Assembly: GCA_036852015.1 (NCBI GenBank)
Contig: JAANDG010000050.1
Span: 1-64,000 of the forward strand
Source of the DNA: Pelodera strongyloides
Lineage: Eukaryota; Nematoda; Chromadorea; Rhabditida; Rhabditidae
DNA length: 64,000 bases
Reading direction: 5' to 3'
Part shown: positions 34,901 through 47,697 of the stretch, piece by piece
Position numbering within the stretch: the first letter of the stretch is position 1
How the letters are laid out: every line of letters begins with the position of its first letter
Program-made: the position numbers and the translations under genes
Notes under the pieces: generated by a model
What the model saw: only the letters and a program-made list of their open reading frames with translations
The model's database searches: none
What the model was told of the DNA's origin: nothing

Positions 34901-37900
34901 GTTATGTATGGTGATTGGCAACAGTCTCTATTCTCTACTGTACATTTTGCCAGGCAATCCACTTCTTTGGCTTATGTTTGCCCGTTTCGTAACTGGACTT
35001 GGATCAGGTTAGCTAAGTATTTCTGATTTTTACTATGTTGAAAAAGATGTTGTGCACATCGCACCCAGTTTCAGTAAATTGAATGGTGTTGTTCAATATA
35101 CGTTTCAATATATGGGAGTGTAGATGTTGAACATACGTTTCAATGTATGAGGGTGGGGTTGTTCAACATACGTTCCAATATATGGAATGGAGATATATGT
35201 GGAGGATTGCTTTATCGTCGTCCATAGGGAGTACTTCATAAAGTAATTACTACTTCCAATTTTACAGGTAATTCGTCTCTTCTCCGTGCATATGCGTCGA
35301 CAGCTTCGGCATCAAAAGATAGGTCACGAGCCATTGCTTTGGTCACAGCGGGAGATACACTGGGAAGCACGTCCGGACCTTGTAAGGCTGTTATAATCTT
35401 TGCTAGACGGGTTGACAATACAGCGTGAAACTCCGCCGTTGCGCCTACTTCACGCCGTTCGCCTCGTCCAGTCATCACCAGACTCTCCCCAGTTCCTCGC
35501 CGGTGCACTGAGCATTCTTTCGCGAACACCTGGCGAAGACAGGACGAAGCCGCCGCCTCTTTCTCACGCGAGTCTCCTCAGGGGAGGGTAGAAACTAACA
35601 GGGTAGCATACGGTCCACCCAGTTCCATGGATTAATTGCTGACCGCAAAGCGTTAGTACTTACATAAAGTTAACATTTCAGTGTTCCAAATAATCTTTCT
35701 TTTCCTGGGTGAGAACTTCACACTGCTTGGCTTTCCACTAACGATGTACAACGCGCCGGCTATCTTTTCGGTAAACTATTATTCCTTTTAGTTCTTGTGT
35801 TCCAGATGTTTTCTAGCTAATTTTTCAAATGAGTGAGAAAGAAATATGAGCTTTCAAATAGGAATTTTTCATGTTATTGCTATACTTTCTGAAATCTTTA
35901 GGTTGCTACCGACATTCTCGGCATTTCTATTGTTTCATTGTGGTTTGTGGAAGACTACGCCGCGTTGGATCAGGAGAAAGAGGTACCATTTTTTGAACGA
36001 TATAATTCTTGCGTACGTTTACGATAAAACAACTCAATTCTTAGCGTTTTCTTTCCGTGGGTAAACTATCAACTTTTCTTATAGTATAGTTCATAATTAC
36101 ATTGATTCCAGGAACTTGGAGACCTGCCCAGAGCCGATATAATTGCCGTGATTGTGTGTATAATCACCCGTTTTGCGCAAGCATTTATGATGACCAATTT
36201 TGAAGGGTCAGTTTTGTGTACCTGAATGAGGTCCCCAAGCCATAAGATTCTGCGATATGCTACGTACCCCGACCGATGTATCAAGGTCAAGGGCAGTTAT
36301 TGTTTCTGCATATGCATATGGAGCGTTTATTTGCAATTAATTTCAGAACAGGAAACGCTTACGTGAGTATGATGTTCAACTTCAACGAAACAGAGACCGT
36401 TCGAAATAATAATTATTTGTACTCGGCTCAAGCATTTATTGGATTTCTTGTTTATTTCCTGTTCATCACATGTCGACTAAATCGATTGTGAGTTTTATTT
36501 TTATTTTTTACTAACATCACTGATCTAACAGCACTAATCAAAGATGATAATCTGTGTTAGTTAAAGTTTCTGTGATGTTGGTTCCCCGTAAGCAGAGTAG
36601 CTCTAGGTCCAGGTTCTCAACAATACTAAATAATAGAAATGATTACCTCTATTTATAAGGCATCCTTTCACTTTCAGCATAAAACTCCGAGTCGCTATAA
36701 TTGGCTCTGTAATTTCATTCATCGTCTTTCACATTGTCACTTTCCCATTTCCATTCTACACAAATAGCGTGACCACATTCACTGATGGAGGTAAGATTTA
36801 TTGATTTTGTGTTTAAAGCGAAATACCGGCCGGTTTTTGACATCGAGTACACCAGCATTCTTATTCGGCGTATGCAAATGAACATAAATTAGAATAAAAA
36901 ATCGAGCTAAATTCGAGCAACTTTGCATAAATACGTAAGAACACAGCTGCTCACGATGCGTTTCAAAAACCGTCCGGTATTTCGCTTAAACTTTCGTTTA
37001 GTAGCGACATAACGGCGATTTTGAAACGTATACTGGACAACTGCGGTTCAAAATCTTGTGTGATAAATAATTTGTTTACGAGCTGTCACGTCGTCTGGGA
37101 ATAGAATCCAACATACCTTTCAAACCCTACTATTATACCACATTAGCATTACACCCAGGCCCCAGGGATTGAAGTCATTGAAGTAGTCTGCTTACTGTAA
37201 ATCACGCCATGAAGTCGAAATTTACGATAATATTTATAATGATCAATTTACTTTTTCAGACCCAGATGAAGTGGTTGGCTGTAATTCGACGAGATTTTCT
37301 TGGTGTGCAGAACTGACCACATTCAACCCTCTCCTTTATTATTTGTCATCGGCAATATTCATCAGTTGCTTCTTTCCAATATTCAACATTTCACTGACAA
37401 CTTTGTTCTCGAAGATTATTGGACCGAGAAAACAAGTAAGCCAAGTTGTGCTAAGAATTGCACGGTACATTCCCCAAGCTTGCAGGGCCACACTTATTTT
37501 TCAACAGTTTACGAATTCTGTTTTAGGGAACAATGCAAGGGATATTCCAACTAGCAGGAGCTCTGGCAAAAATGACTGGACCAATTGCTATGTCGTGCGT
37601 TTTCTCTCGTAGTCTCGTAGGGATTTCTCTCTAGTATATGCTACAGTAGTTGTGATTCTAGAGACTAGAGGAGGAGGCGAGAAACTTAGAGGGAGAAAGG
37701 GGAGAGAGAGAGAGACAGAGAGTAAGAGAAAGGGAGAGAGAAAGGGAGAGAGTTAAGGAGGAAAATATAGGGAGAAAAGAACGAGAGCACAACTTACATC
37801 AAATGACAGCGCTTATTTCCAGTAAGTCGTACGCGCTGCAGGGACCTCGTCTTTCATGGCTAATTCAAGGCATCCAGATGACAATTGTCCTTATTTTGTG

Positions 37901-38051
37901 GATAGTATTCCTTCGTAAAATGATTCCACTTCACAAACGAATGAGCAACCAAAAAGATGTAAATGATGTAAAAAGTGAAATATCTTCTATAGAAGAAGAC
38001 AAAACACAAACGACACGTAATTCTGTTCAGAAGGAACAGAAACGCTTTTGA
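31933..38051 (+). CDS. MFSD8: MFSD8/CLN7-like major facilitator transporter
   Basis: Twelve-helix MFS protein of the MFSD8 (CLN7) type, a lysosomal membrane protein in animals. Exons: 31933-32081, 32579-32676, 33243-33406, 34667-34783, 34881-35007, 35268-35381, 35682-35770, 35902-35982, 36112-36206, 36347-36487, 36678-36790, 37260-37435, 37527-37594, 37823-38051; 586 residues, in phase throughout. A long polar basic N-terminus (about 80 residues) precedes TM1 (IYVAAAIAFVQSFQFSIFV). Family landmarks: VGAYSLGQSVSSPLFGLWSN, MFARFVTGLGSGNSSLLRAY followed by ASTASASKDR, a lumenal CNSTRFSWC block, and TLFSKIIGPRKQ. The C-terminal tail is charged and long. TTTTCAG lies 7 nt before the ATG. No AATAAA follows closely; the first is at about 38254, inside a transposon. 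Confidence 0.88.
33659..34515. mobile_element. Mariner-like foldback element, 857 bp, TA-flanked
   Basis: Near-perfect inverted repeat with ends CAGTGCGTTTCATAAG and CTTATGAAACGCACTG, flanked by TA on both sides (33657-33658, 34516-34517). Arms are about 400 bp and differ at only a few places; the centre near 34085 is a short unpaired loop. TA duplication and CAGT ends are the Tc1/mariner pattern. No transposase. Sits in intron 3 of the MFSD8-like gene. Confidence 0.85.
36813..36989. mobile_element. CCGGCCGG-type MITE, copy 5
   Basis: TTAAAGCGAAATACCGGCCG to CGGTATTTCGCTTAA, one T lost at the right end. In intron 11 of the MFSD8-like gene. Confidence 0.9.
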
Positions 38052-38170
38052 TTCTCGATTTTAACAATAGGAAAAACAAGCAAATTGATTAAGTAGACAG
38101 TTAGCTTTGCAAGCATACGACATTTGTTACACCAAGGGCGTAAACAATTATCATTATAGTCTTTGAACAT

Positions 38171-38825
38171 TTAAAGCGAAATACGGGCCGGTTTTTGAAA
38201 CACATCTATTACGCCAGCATTCGTACGCAGCTTATGCAAATGAACATAAATTAGAATAAAAAATCGAGTTAAAGGGATGGGCTCACTACAAAATCACCTT
38301 GTTTTTATGTTTCAGTTTGATTGTACAAAGGTAAAATTAAACAAAGACCATAAAAAAAGTTTCTTGAATTACTCCCTAGGGAAGATATTAGGTAAAAAGG
38401 GTGAGTATTGATCTTTCTTCCGATAACGTGAGTAAACAAGATAAACTAGGGAAGCTAAGAGATATGGCTGAAACACACTGTTTTTCTGTGTTTTAAGTAA
38501 CACAAACGATGAAAACTACAGTTTATTTTGCTCAAAACAGTGTGTTTCAGCCATATCTCTTAGCTTCCCTAGTTTATCTTGTTTACTCACGTTATCGGAA
38601 GAAAGATCAATACTCACCCTTTTTACCTAATATCTTCCCTAGGGAGTAATTCAAGAAACTTTTTTTATGCTCTTTGTTTAATTTTACCTTTGTACAATCA
38701 AACTGAAACATAAAAACAAGGTGATTTTGTAGTGCGCCCATCCCTTTAAATTCGCGTAAATTAGCATAAATACGTAAAATGTTGTCCATGATCCGTTTCA
38801 AAAATCGGCCGGTATTTCGCTTTAA
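38171..38825. mobile_element. CCGGCCGG-type MITE, copy 6, split by another element
   Basis: TTAAAGCGAAATACGGGCCG to CGGTATTTCGCTTTAA; interrupted between AAATCGAG and ATTCGCGTAAATTAGC. Confidence 0.92.
38269..38749. mobile_element. TTAA foldback element nested in a MITE
   Basis: TTAAAGGGATGGGCTCACT to GCGCCCATCCCTTTAA, near-perfect arms of about 220 bp. TTAA occurs on both sides of the insertion, while other copies of the host MITE have a single CTAA at this point. Confidence 0.93.
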
Positions 38826-39095
38826 TAAATAAGTTTCTTATTTATGTATATTCGATGTTTGTTTCTGCTTCTGCTTGTATATTACATTATTTTCTCCAAA
38901 TTGCGGGTTGCCAATTTTATGATATTTTATTTTGAGTATGATATTTATGAGCTTGTTTATCACATTTTTGGTTGGTGTTGTTGTCAAATAAAAAATAAAA
39001 TAAATACAACTTTATTGATGCTTTTCGTAATAAATAAATATTACAATTGTGTTGTCCTTTTAAAAAGGGGGCGCACCAGCCGCGGAACCCTCCAT

Positions 39096-42080
39096 TTGGG
39101 CATACTTTTATGAAACGCACTGAATTTGGGCATACTTTTATGAAACGCACTGAATTTGGGCATACTTTTATGAAACGCACTGAATTTGGGCATACTCTTA
39201 TGAAACGCAACGAATTTGGGCATACTTTTCTGAAACGCACTGAATTTGGGCATACTTTTATGAAATGCTATGAATCGTATGAATTTGGGCATACTTTTAT
39301 GAAACGCACTGAATTTGGGCATACTTTTATGAAACGCACTGAATTTGGGCATACTTTTATGAAACGCACTGAATTTGGGCATACTTTTATGAAATGCTAT
39401 GAATCGTATGAATTTGGGCATACTTTTGAAAATTACTTTTATGAAAATTTGCATACTTTTATGAAACTGAATTTGGCATTTTATGAAATGCTATGAATCA
39501 TACTTTTATGAAACATGAATTTGGGCATACTTTTATGAAACGCACTGAATTTGGGCATACTCTTATGAAATGCAATGAATTTGGACATACTCTTATGAAA
39601 TGATATGGATCGTATGAATTTGAGCATACTTTTATGAAACGCACTGAATTTGGGCATACTTTTATGAAATGATATGAATCGTATGAATTTGGGCATACTT
39701 TTATGAAACGCATTGAATTTGGGCATACTTTTATGAAATGCTATGAATCGTATGAATTTGGCATACTTTTATGAAATGCTATGAATCGTATGAATTTGAG
39801 CATACTTTTATGAAACGCACTGAATTTGGGCATACTTTTATGAAACGCATGAATTTGGCATACTTTATGAAATGCTATGAATCGTATGAATTTGAGCATA
39901 CTTTTATGAAACGCACTGAATTTGGGCATACTCTTATGAAATGCTATGAATCGTATGAATTTGGGCATACTTTTATGAAATGCTGCATTGAATTTGGGCA
40001 TACTTTTATGAAACGCATTGAATTTGGGCATACTTTTATGAAATGCTATGAATCGTATGAATTTGAGCATACTTTTATGAAACGCACTGAATTTGGGCAT
40101 ACTTTTATGAAATGCAATGAATTTGGACATACTCTTATGAAATGCTATGAATCGTATGAATTTGAGCATACTTTTATGAAACGCACTGAATTTGGGCATA
40201 CTCTTATGAAATGCTATGAATCGTATGAATTTGGGCATACTCTTATGAAATGCATTGAATTTGGGCATACTTTTATGAAACGCATTGAATTTGGGCATAC
40301 TTTTATGAAATGCTATGAATCGTATGAATTTGAGCATACTTTTATGAAACGCACTGAATTTGGGCATACTTTTATGAAACGCATTGAGTTTGGGCATACT
40401 TTTATGAAATGCTATGAATCGTATGAATTTGAGCATACTTTTATGAAACGCACTGAATTTGGGCATACTTTTATGAAATGCTATGAATCGTATGAATTTG
40501 AGCATACTTTTATGAAACGCACTGAATTTGGGCATACTTTTATGAAATGCTATGAATTTGGACATTTTACTCTTATGAAATGCTATGAATCGTATGAATT
40601 TGAGCATACTTTTATGAAACGCACTGAATTTGGGCATACTTTTATGAAATGCTATGAATCGTATGAATTTGGGCATACTTTTATGAAATGGTATGAATTT
40701 GATACTTATGAAATACTTTTGGGCATACTTTTATGAAATGCATATGAATCGTATGAATTTGAGCATACTTTTATGAAACGAAAATTTGCTCATACTTTTA
40801 TGAAACGCAAATTTGCATACTCTTATGAAATTTGCATACTTTTATGAAATGCTATGAATCGTATGAATTTGAGCATACTTTTATGAAACGCACTGAATTT
40901 GGGCATACTTTTATGGAATCGCACTGAATTTGGGCATACTTTTATGAAATGCTATGAATCGTATGAATTTGAGCATACTTTTATGAAACGCACTAAATTT
41001 GGGCATACTTTTATGAAACGCACTGAATTTGGGCATACTTTTATGAAACGCATTTTGAATTTGCATACTTTTATGAAACGCAAATTTGGGCATACTTTAT
41101 GAAACGCACTGAATTTGGGCATACTTTTATGAAATGCTATGAATCGTATGAATTTGAGCATACTTTTATGAAACGCTATGAATCGTATGAATTTGGGCAT
41201 ACTTTTATGAAATGCTATGAATCGTATGAATTTGAGCATACTTTTATGAAACGCACTGAATTTGGGCATACTTTTATGAAACGCATTGAATTTGGGCATA
41301 CTTTTATGAAATGCTATGAATCGTATGAATTTGAGCATACTTTTATGAAACGCACTGAATTTGGGCATACTTTTATGAAACGCACTGAATTTGGGCATAC
41401 TTTTATGAAATGCTATGAATCGTATGAATTTGGGCATACTTTTATGAAACGCACTGAATTTGGGCATACTTTATGAAACGCATGAATTTGGGCATACTTT
41501 TATGAAATGCTATGAATCGTATGAATTTGAGCATACTTTTATGAAACGCACTGAATTTGGGCATACTTTTATGAAATGCTATGAATCGTATGAATTTGAG
41601 CATACTTTTATGAAACGCACTGAATTTGGGCATACTTTTATGAAACGCATTGAATTTGGGCATACTTTTATGAAATGCTATGAATCGTATGAATTTGAGC
41701 ATACTTTTATGAAACGCACTGAATTTGGGCATACATTTATGAAATGCTATGAATCGTATGAATTTGGGCATACTTTTATGAAATGCTATGAATCGTATGA
41801 ATTTGAGCATACTTTTATGAAACGCATTGAATTTGGGCATACTTTTATGAAACGCATTGAATTTGGGCATACTTTTATGAAATGCTATGAATCGTATGAA
41901 TTTGAGCATACTTTTATGAAACGCACTGAATTTGGGCATACTTTTATGAAATGCTATGAATCGTATGAATTTGGGCATACTTTTATGAAACGCACTGAAT
42001 TTGGGCATACTTTTATGAAACGCAATGAATTTGGGCATACTTTTATGAAACGCAATGAATTTAGGCATACTTTTTTTGAA
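39096..42080. repeat. 3-kb minisatellite of 30-bp and 39-bp units
   Basis: Tandem array of two related units: a 30-bp unit with core ATGAAACGCACTGAATTT, and a 39-bp unit in which AAACGCACT is replaced by AAATGCTATGAATCGTAT. Both contain GGGCATACTTTT or GAGCATACTTTT. The two alternate, often as a 30+39 pair. Roughly 80-90 units, with a disturbed stretch at 39.4-39.6 and 40.7-40.9 kb. Because both units are multiples of three, long frames stay open on both strands (FGHTFMKRTE on plus, MPKFSAFHKS on minus); I see no splice or start context making them genes. Confidence 0.93.
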
Positions 42081-43080
42081 AACAGAAAAAAAAACAATTG
42101 AAAACAGTAAACTGCAACTTGAACTCATGAACACCGCCACAGGAAAAGCTACACAGCTGGGCGGCACACCTCCACAAAGGTGCGCAACGCGGGCACATAG
42201 GTGCACGAGCATCACGACGCTCTCGCAACGCAAATAGGCCCCCATGTGGCGCTTTCAGTGCCTCCTGTACCCGACTTGGTATAGAACTCTTGTCCGCTCT
42301 CCTTTCGCACATCGCTCGCGTACCATTATAGGCGGTGGTTGTACCGCTCTGGAGGCCTCTGTTGAGGCCGAAGATTCATCAGTGTATGCAATTAGCCCAG
42401 TCCTTAAAATAAAACTTCTTTTCACTTACCCTACTTGCTCAGTGGCGCTACACGTAGGTATGTATATATATATATATATATTGTCTGCTGACGAATCCAC
42501 AAAAAGATTTCCTGTCAACTTTTTGCGGACCACACGGGTGAATGATATATTTGTATGTTTGCACGTTCGCAGACCAATTAATAAAGATCGACACAAACTC
42601 CAAAAGCCAGTCTTTTCCTTGACACAAGGTACACGTTGGGATAAGAGATGATACTGATAGTGATATGATAAATGGTAGATCAACCCTATATATATCACTA
42701 CGATAACCACTTCCGTGAGTCAGGACAGGAGTATTTCATATTTATTACCTAGCAATTTGAATGATAAAACTTTTGTGAAAAACAAGGCACATTGTTTGTC
42801 TATACCTGGACACTCTTATTCCTATAATTTTTTTGACAATTTCAAATGATACTCCCACTACTGTCATACGTCAAAATAAGAGCTCGTTTGTCACACAGGC
42901 ACAGGTGTGAGTAAGTGGTGTGACGCACATCTGCACTTTCTGACACGCCCATTTGGTACAAAAGGATAAATTCGGAGAATATTTATATTGGTCAAAATTC
43001 AATAGAAGCATCCACAGTGGCAGAACTCACACATTAACATTATTGTTTATAAATAATCATTTCAGATTTCAGGTTGAGAA
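42081..43080. other. Intergenic between array and UGT gene
   Basis: GC-rich at 42130-42400, then (TA)n at 42465-42482. No exon I can support. A double acceptor (TTTCAGATTTCAG) ends at 43072 before the UGT ATG. Confidence 0.55.
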
Positions 43081-46000
43081 ATGATCTCTTTGTTGTTATT
43101 GCTCAATTTATTCTACTACGTTTGTTCACTAAAAATTCTCGTGATAAATCCTGAATTTGGTCACAGTCACACGAAATTTATGCAAATACTTTGCGAAACA
43201 CTTGTAGCGGCGGGACACGACGTCGTGAGTATTTTTTTTTATATTCACGTTTCAACTTTTGTTTAATTTTATTGATTTTATTGATTCTTCTCTCTTCGAC
43301 GGAATAGTTCCGCCCGCACACATTAGCCCGTATTCTCGGGTCGACGGGAATGTTCCATTTGGGAGCTCATTCGTATGCAAATTTTTCCTCCACCTAGTCT
43401 AGATAGTCGAGAAATTTGCATACAAAGGATTTCCGAAACGGAACATTCCCGTCGACCCGAGAATACGGGCTAATGTAAAAAAATCACTTAGACGGTGAAG
43501 CTCATTAGAAGCTAACTCTTTGTTGGAAATCTTGTCCCTTTCACCCTTTCATTTAAAAACCATTTTCTTAGGTTGAATTTTCTCCTGTTCTTCTACCTCC
43601 GCCCAAACCAAGAAACTCTTCAAAATACACAATTGTCAGTGTAGATTTGTACAATGAAATGAAACCAACTGCTATAGAAATGGGCCAAGCTATGATCGAA
43701 TTTGCATGGAAACAAAGTGGAATGAGCCTACAACAAGTTAGTTTGAAGGAGTAACTGGGGTTTCATAATTAGATATCGCGAGGTAAAGCCGTAAAGGCTC
43801 ATGGTATAATCCGTATAGTCCCTTGATAGCTAAGGTTACGTTACCATCGTACGGCCTTCTCATGTCGTAGAGCACAGAACAAAAAACTCCAAGAACAACA
43901 GGCCGTAGTTGGATTACAGCGATTGCTTCTAAATAACTTCACAAAGCATAATCGACATTCAGGAAAAGATCATCGGAAATTTCTACGGCACAGCTTGTGA
44001 TCTGATTCTAAGAAAAACTGCACTAATAAACAGCATAAAGAAGAAAAACTTTGACGTGGCCATCGCAGAAGTATTTTCTTATTGTGGACATGGTAGTTTT
44101 TTATTTGTCACTCTATCGCTGTATCGAATCTTGATCATATGTCAATCAAAACAGGCTAACGACTTGCACGGTCTACCGTAACCAGCTCCTCAAAAAAACG
44201 ACGTACGAGGAAAAGTTAACTTTTATTTGTAAGTTCAGGTCTAATCGAGATTCTTGGAATAAAGCGCCGTATTGCGGCAGGATCCACCATTTTATACGAT
44301 CACATTGCCAGAGATGTTGGCGGAGTGCCAATCATGCCGAGCTTTATTCCTTGTGAGTTTTCTTTAATTGATATTGTTCTATAATAACAATAACTAAGAA
44401 AATACAAGGGCCGATTGGAAAATGATAACACAAATACATGCGGAGCGCTGCTAGAAATCTCTCGTCACAAGACCCCGCCGATGTGAGATGTGGCTGTGCG
44501 AAGGAAAAGATGCGCTGCGAGAGATTGGCGCACATGCTGTTCGCGGCATTGAATAGAACTTTACCTTTCCTCCTTTACTTTACATTATTATTTCAGCCGG
44601 AATGAGCAGTTTCTCAGATGAGATGACTCTCGTTGAAAGAATCAAAAATACATATGACACATTTTTTGCACCAAATATGTTCGACGCCATTTTGGCAAAA
44701 GAACATGAAGCATTTGCGAAACACAACTACAAATTCAACCTGAGGGTAGGTTTATCTGTGATGCTCAATATCTACTTTCTTTTAGTTCTTTCTCATAGTT
44801 TGCTTTTAGTTCATTACCAGTTATACTTTTGGTTTATTACTGATGTCTGTTGCTCAATATCAATACCCAATGTTCAATAATCTGCTAGTTAACTTACATG
44901 TAACATGCAATTTTTATACCCCTTTCGTAGCAACTATGTATATCCATATTTACCTGGATCTGGCTTACGCTGACTCTACGGTACCTTTTCCAGGATCTGG
45001 TCGGCAAGTCTTCGCTTACTGTAACCAATGCCCACCCAGTACTCGATTTCCCCAGACCCCTTCCCTCAAAGGTGATTATGGTGGGTGGGATTGATGTGGA
45101 CACAAACAAAAGGAATCTGACTACGGTAAGGAAGGACAGACGGGAACTAGCCCGAAGACGTCGAGCATTTTGTCATCTGGAAGTCGTCGCCTGCGCTCAG
45201 ACCTCTGCGGAACATGTCATAAGCAAACCATGAATTTGAACTGCCTTGAATAAAATAAAGGTGCACGCTCCCAAAGCGTAAAAGAAATTTTAAAATTTTA
45301 GACTGGCCCAGCTCAAGCTTTTGAAATTACCATCATTTATTTTCAAGATTTCATCCTGCAGACTGTGTCGTCTATGAGAGTCCCACCCATAATGATAGTT
45401 TGAATTTGAGCAATTATCGAAAAGAAGTTTCCATGTAAACTTCCAGGAATGGGACGCAGTTCTGAATCGCAAGCAGCGAACAATTCTAATATCATTTGGA
45501 TCATTGGCCCCACCAAAACTAATGCCAATTGAATATAAACGGGCAATTATTGAGACGATCAGACGGCTACCAAGTGAGTTTTACTTATTTCCGGTTTCAA
45601 GTTAATGCATAGCCGAAGGTCGCCAAGTGGTCGCGAAAGGTTAGGTTTTCGCTAACCAGTCGCCAAATGGCCTAAGCCTAAGCCTAAGCCTTAGTCTATG
45701 TAAATGCCCTTTTCTTTACAGGTGTTCAGTTCATATGGAAATTCGACGACGAGCACACAGAAGAATTCCAGGTTCCGGATAATCTTTTGCTAACAAAATG
45801 GCTACCACAACACGATTTGCTCAGTAAGTTTACGTTGAAATATAACGGCTTCGCTTTACCGAGAGAGGCAAACCGAGAGAGAGAGACCTTATTCTTCTCT
45901 TTAATTTATACAAAAAAGTTATTACAGATGACGACCGCGTATCTCTCTTCATCACGCACGGTGGTTATGCAAGTTGCATGGAAATATTATATAGGTTCGT

Positions 46001-47192
46001 CTTCTTTAAATGTATTTCAAATCTATCTCAATATGTGTTTCTATTTTTCAATATATGCATCTACTACTGAAGTTACATTAGTTAAGCTACAGTAAATCTC
46101 AGAGTATCAACAATGCGTCAATTATTTCAGCGGTACCCCAGCTATTGTAATTCCATTATTCGGCGATCAGCGAAGAAATGCGCAAATGTTGGCGAAGAAT
46201 AAGGTAATTATTTAATTCACTGACATGTCAAAATCTTGAAATTTATTTACCACAGCGTAGGGTATAACTATGTAAAAATCTAAGGAGTTTAGACTTTTTA
46301 TTCCTTTCAGGTGGCCAAAGTAATATCAAAGTTTGATCTCGGAAACGCGCAACTGTTCTACAACATTTTGACTGAAATGTTAAATGAATCGAGGTGAGTG
46401 ATTTTTCTGGTGCGCCGCGACATCTCTGCGCACTGGTTTTTTTTGCGACACACCACGTCCAATAATGTCGCTATCTTCAAAATGATTACCGTAATCCCAA
46501 AAACAAAAGGTTTGGCATAATGGGGTTCTTTGTTATATTCTAAATTCCAGGTACCAACTCCAATCCAAGAAACTGGCAGAACTAACCAGAAATCTCCCAA
46601 GTTCACAAGCCGAAACATTTGTGAAAACCGTCGAATTCGTCGCCAGGCAAGGAAATAAACATCGCAGAATTATTTTTTTTAAGTTACCGTAGACCGCAGG
46701 TAGAAAGTCATGTTTTAAGAAAATATCTATAGTATTAAGGAAATATCTACCGTACTAAGAAAAGCTATAGGCTTAAGAAAATACTGGGTACTGTGAAAAT
46801 TAGCATAATACACAAACATCGATAAAGTTGGCTACGGCACGGGAAAGCGTAAATTTTAGTGCTTGTATACGGTAGCTACTGTGAGAATGAGTATACCAAA
46901 TCAACGCGCGAAAATCCTCAGGGAAAGTTACACGATTTCAACATTAATTTTCTGTCCAATAACTATGTGAAATTAACTGAAGAAATAAAAAACAGAAAAT
47001 CAATTTTCTTTCAGATTCGGCGATCTCCTCCAATGGGATCCAGCAAGTGAAAAATTAATCTTTGTACAGTATTTCCTACTCGACGTGATTTTCGTCATTA
47101 CGGTCATTGTTTTAATTCCACTAGTTGCAATTTATAAACTAACAATTTTCCTCAATACAAACCGTATTCGAATAGCAAAAAAGAACTTGTGA
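43081..47192 (+). CDS. UDP-glucuronosyltransferase (UGT family 1/2 type)
   Basis: Membrane-bound UGT of the endoplasmic reticulum, which conjugates sugar from a UDP-sugar to small lipophilic compounds. Exons: 43081-43224, 43572-43736, 43963-44092, 44239-44352, 44597-44745, 44994-45125, 45447-45573, 45722-45823, 45928-45994, 46131-46203, 46311-46393, 46551-46646, 47015-47192; 519 residues, in phase. Signal peptide MISLLLLLNLFYYVCS; catalytic-type His in FGHSHTKFM; ILISFGSLAPP; the UDP-binding signature WLPQHDLLS, FITHGGYASCMEIL, IPLFGDQRRNAQML; a C-terminal membrane helix (FLLDVIFVITVIVLIPLVA) and a short basic tail (KKNL). Intron 12 starts with GC. TTTCAG lies 8 nt before the ATG; AATAAA at 47248. 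Intron 1 holds a hairpin and intron 6 a SINE fragment. Substrate unknown. Confidence 0.93.
43320..43476. repeat. 157-bp hairpin in UGT intron 1
   Basis: Arms ACATTAGCCCGTATTCTCGG (43320 on) and its complement (ending 43476) pair over about 45 bp; the loop has ATGCAAAT and its complement. Ends are not TTAA, so it belongs to another foldback family. Confidence 0.75.
45139..45284 (+). mobile_element. 5'-truncated copy of the same SINE
   Basis: In UGT intron 6. Shares CCCGAAGACGTCGAGCA, TTTGTCATCTGGAAGTC and ACCTCTGCGGAACATGTCAT with the 55.8-kb copy and ends at AAGCGTAAAAG; the tRNA-like head is missing. Confidence 0.85.
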
Positions 47193-47603
47193 TACATATG
47201 CTCAATAATAGTATCAAGTTAACATTTCATGGGTCAGCATACGAGTAAATAAATAGGTATAATCAAAGTTATTTTGCGTTGTCTTGTTGTTTCTTCGCCT
47301 CAACTAATTTATTTAAAGTTACCGCATCTGAAGTTCCACATAGTGAATGAATAATTCCATATAAAAGTTTTACTCGCTTTAGCAACTCAAAACAAAAACA
47401 ACGACCAATGCGGCTAAGATTTATTCCAATTGATACAGTAAAACCCGTTTGTTAGCAAAAAAAAAACAACCTCAAAAATAGAGGCTCCCATAGCGCACTA
47501 CTCGATATAATAAAACAAAAGTGCAAAAGACAATGTCATATTTAAAAATTACTAACAAGGAAATTTCAATGAATACAACACAAAATGTTCCAGTTCGTTA
47601 TCA

Positions 47604-47683
47604 GTCGGCAATTATTTTCGTCGGCAATTATTTTCGTCGGCAATTATTTTCGTCGGCAATTATTTTCGTCGGCAATTATTTTC
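47604..47683. repeat. Five tandem copies of a 16-bp unit
   Basis: GTCGGCAATTATTTTC repeated five times, essentially perfect, just beyond the 3' end of the preceding minus-strand gene. Confidence 0.95.
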
Positions 47684-47697
47684 AACATCACACTATT

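Noticed and set aside
39741..40736. Long open frames on both strands (over 300 codons)
   Set aside because: They are created by a tandem repeat whose unit lengths are multiples of three; no splice, start or conservation signal supports a gene.
39096..42080. CRISPR array
   Set aside because: Units are directly adjacent with no unique spacers, and this is an animal genome.
45290..45446. Extra UGT exon or inverted copy of exon 6 in intron 6
   Set aside because: Slight resemblance to the KVIMVGG stretch on the opposite strand is too short; neighbouring exons join in phase without it.
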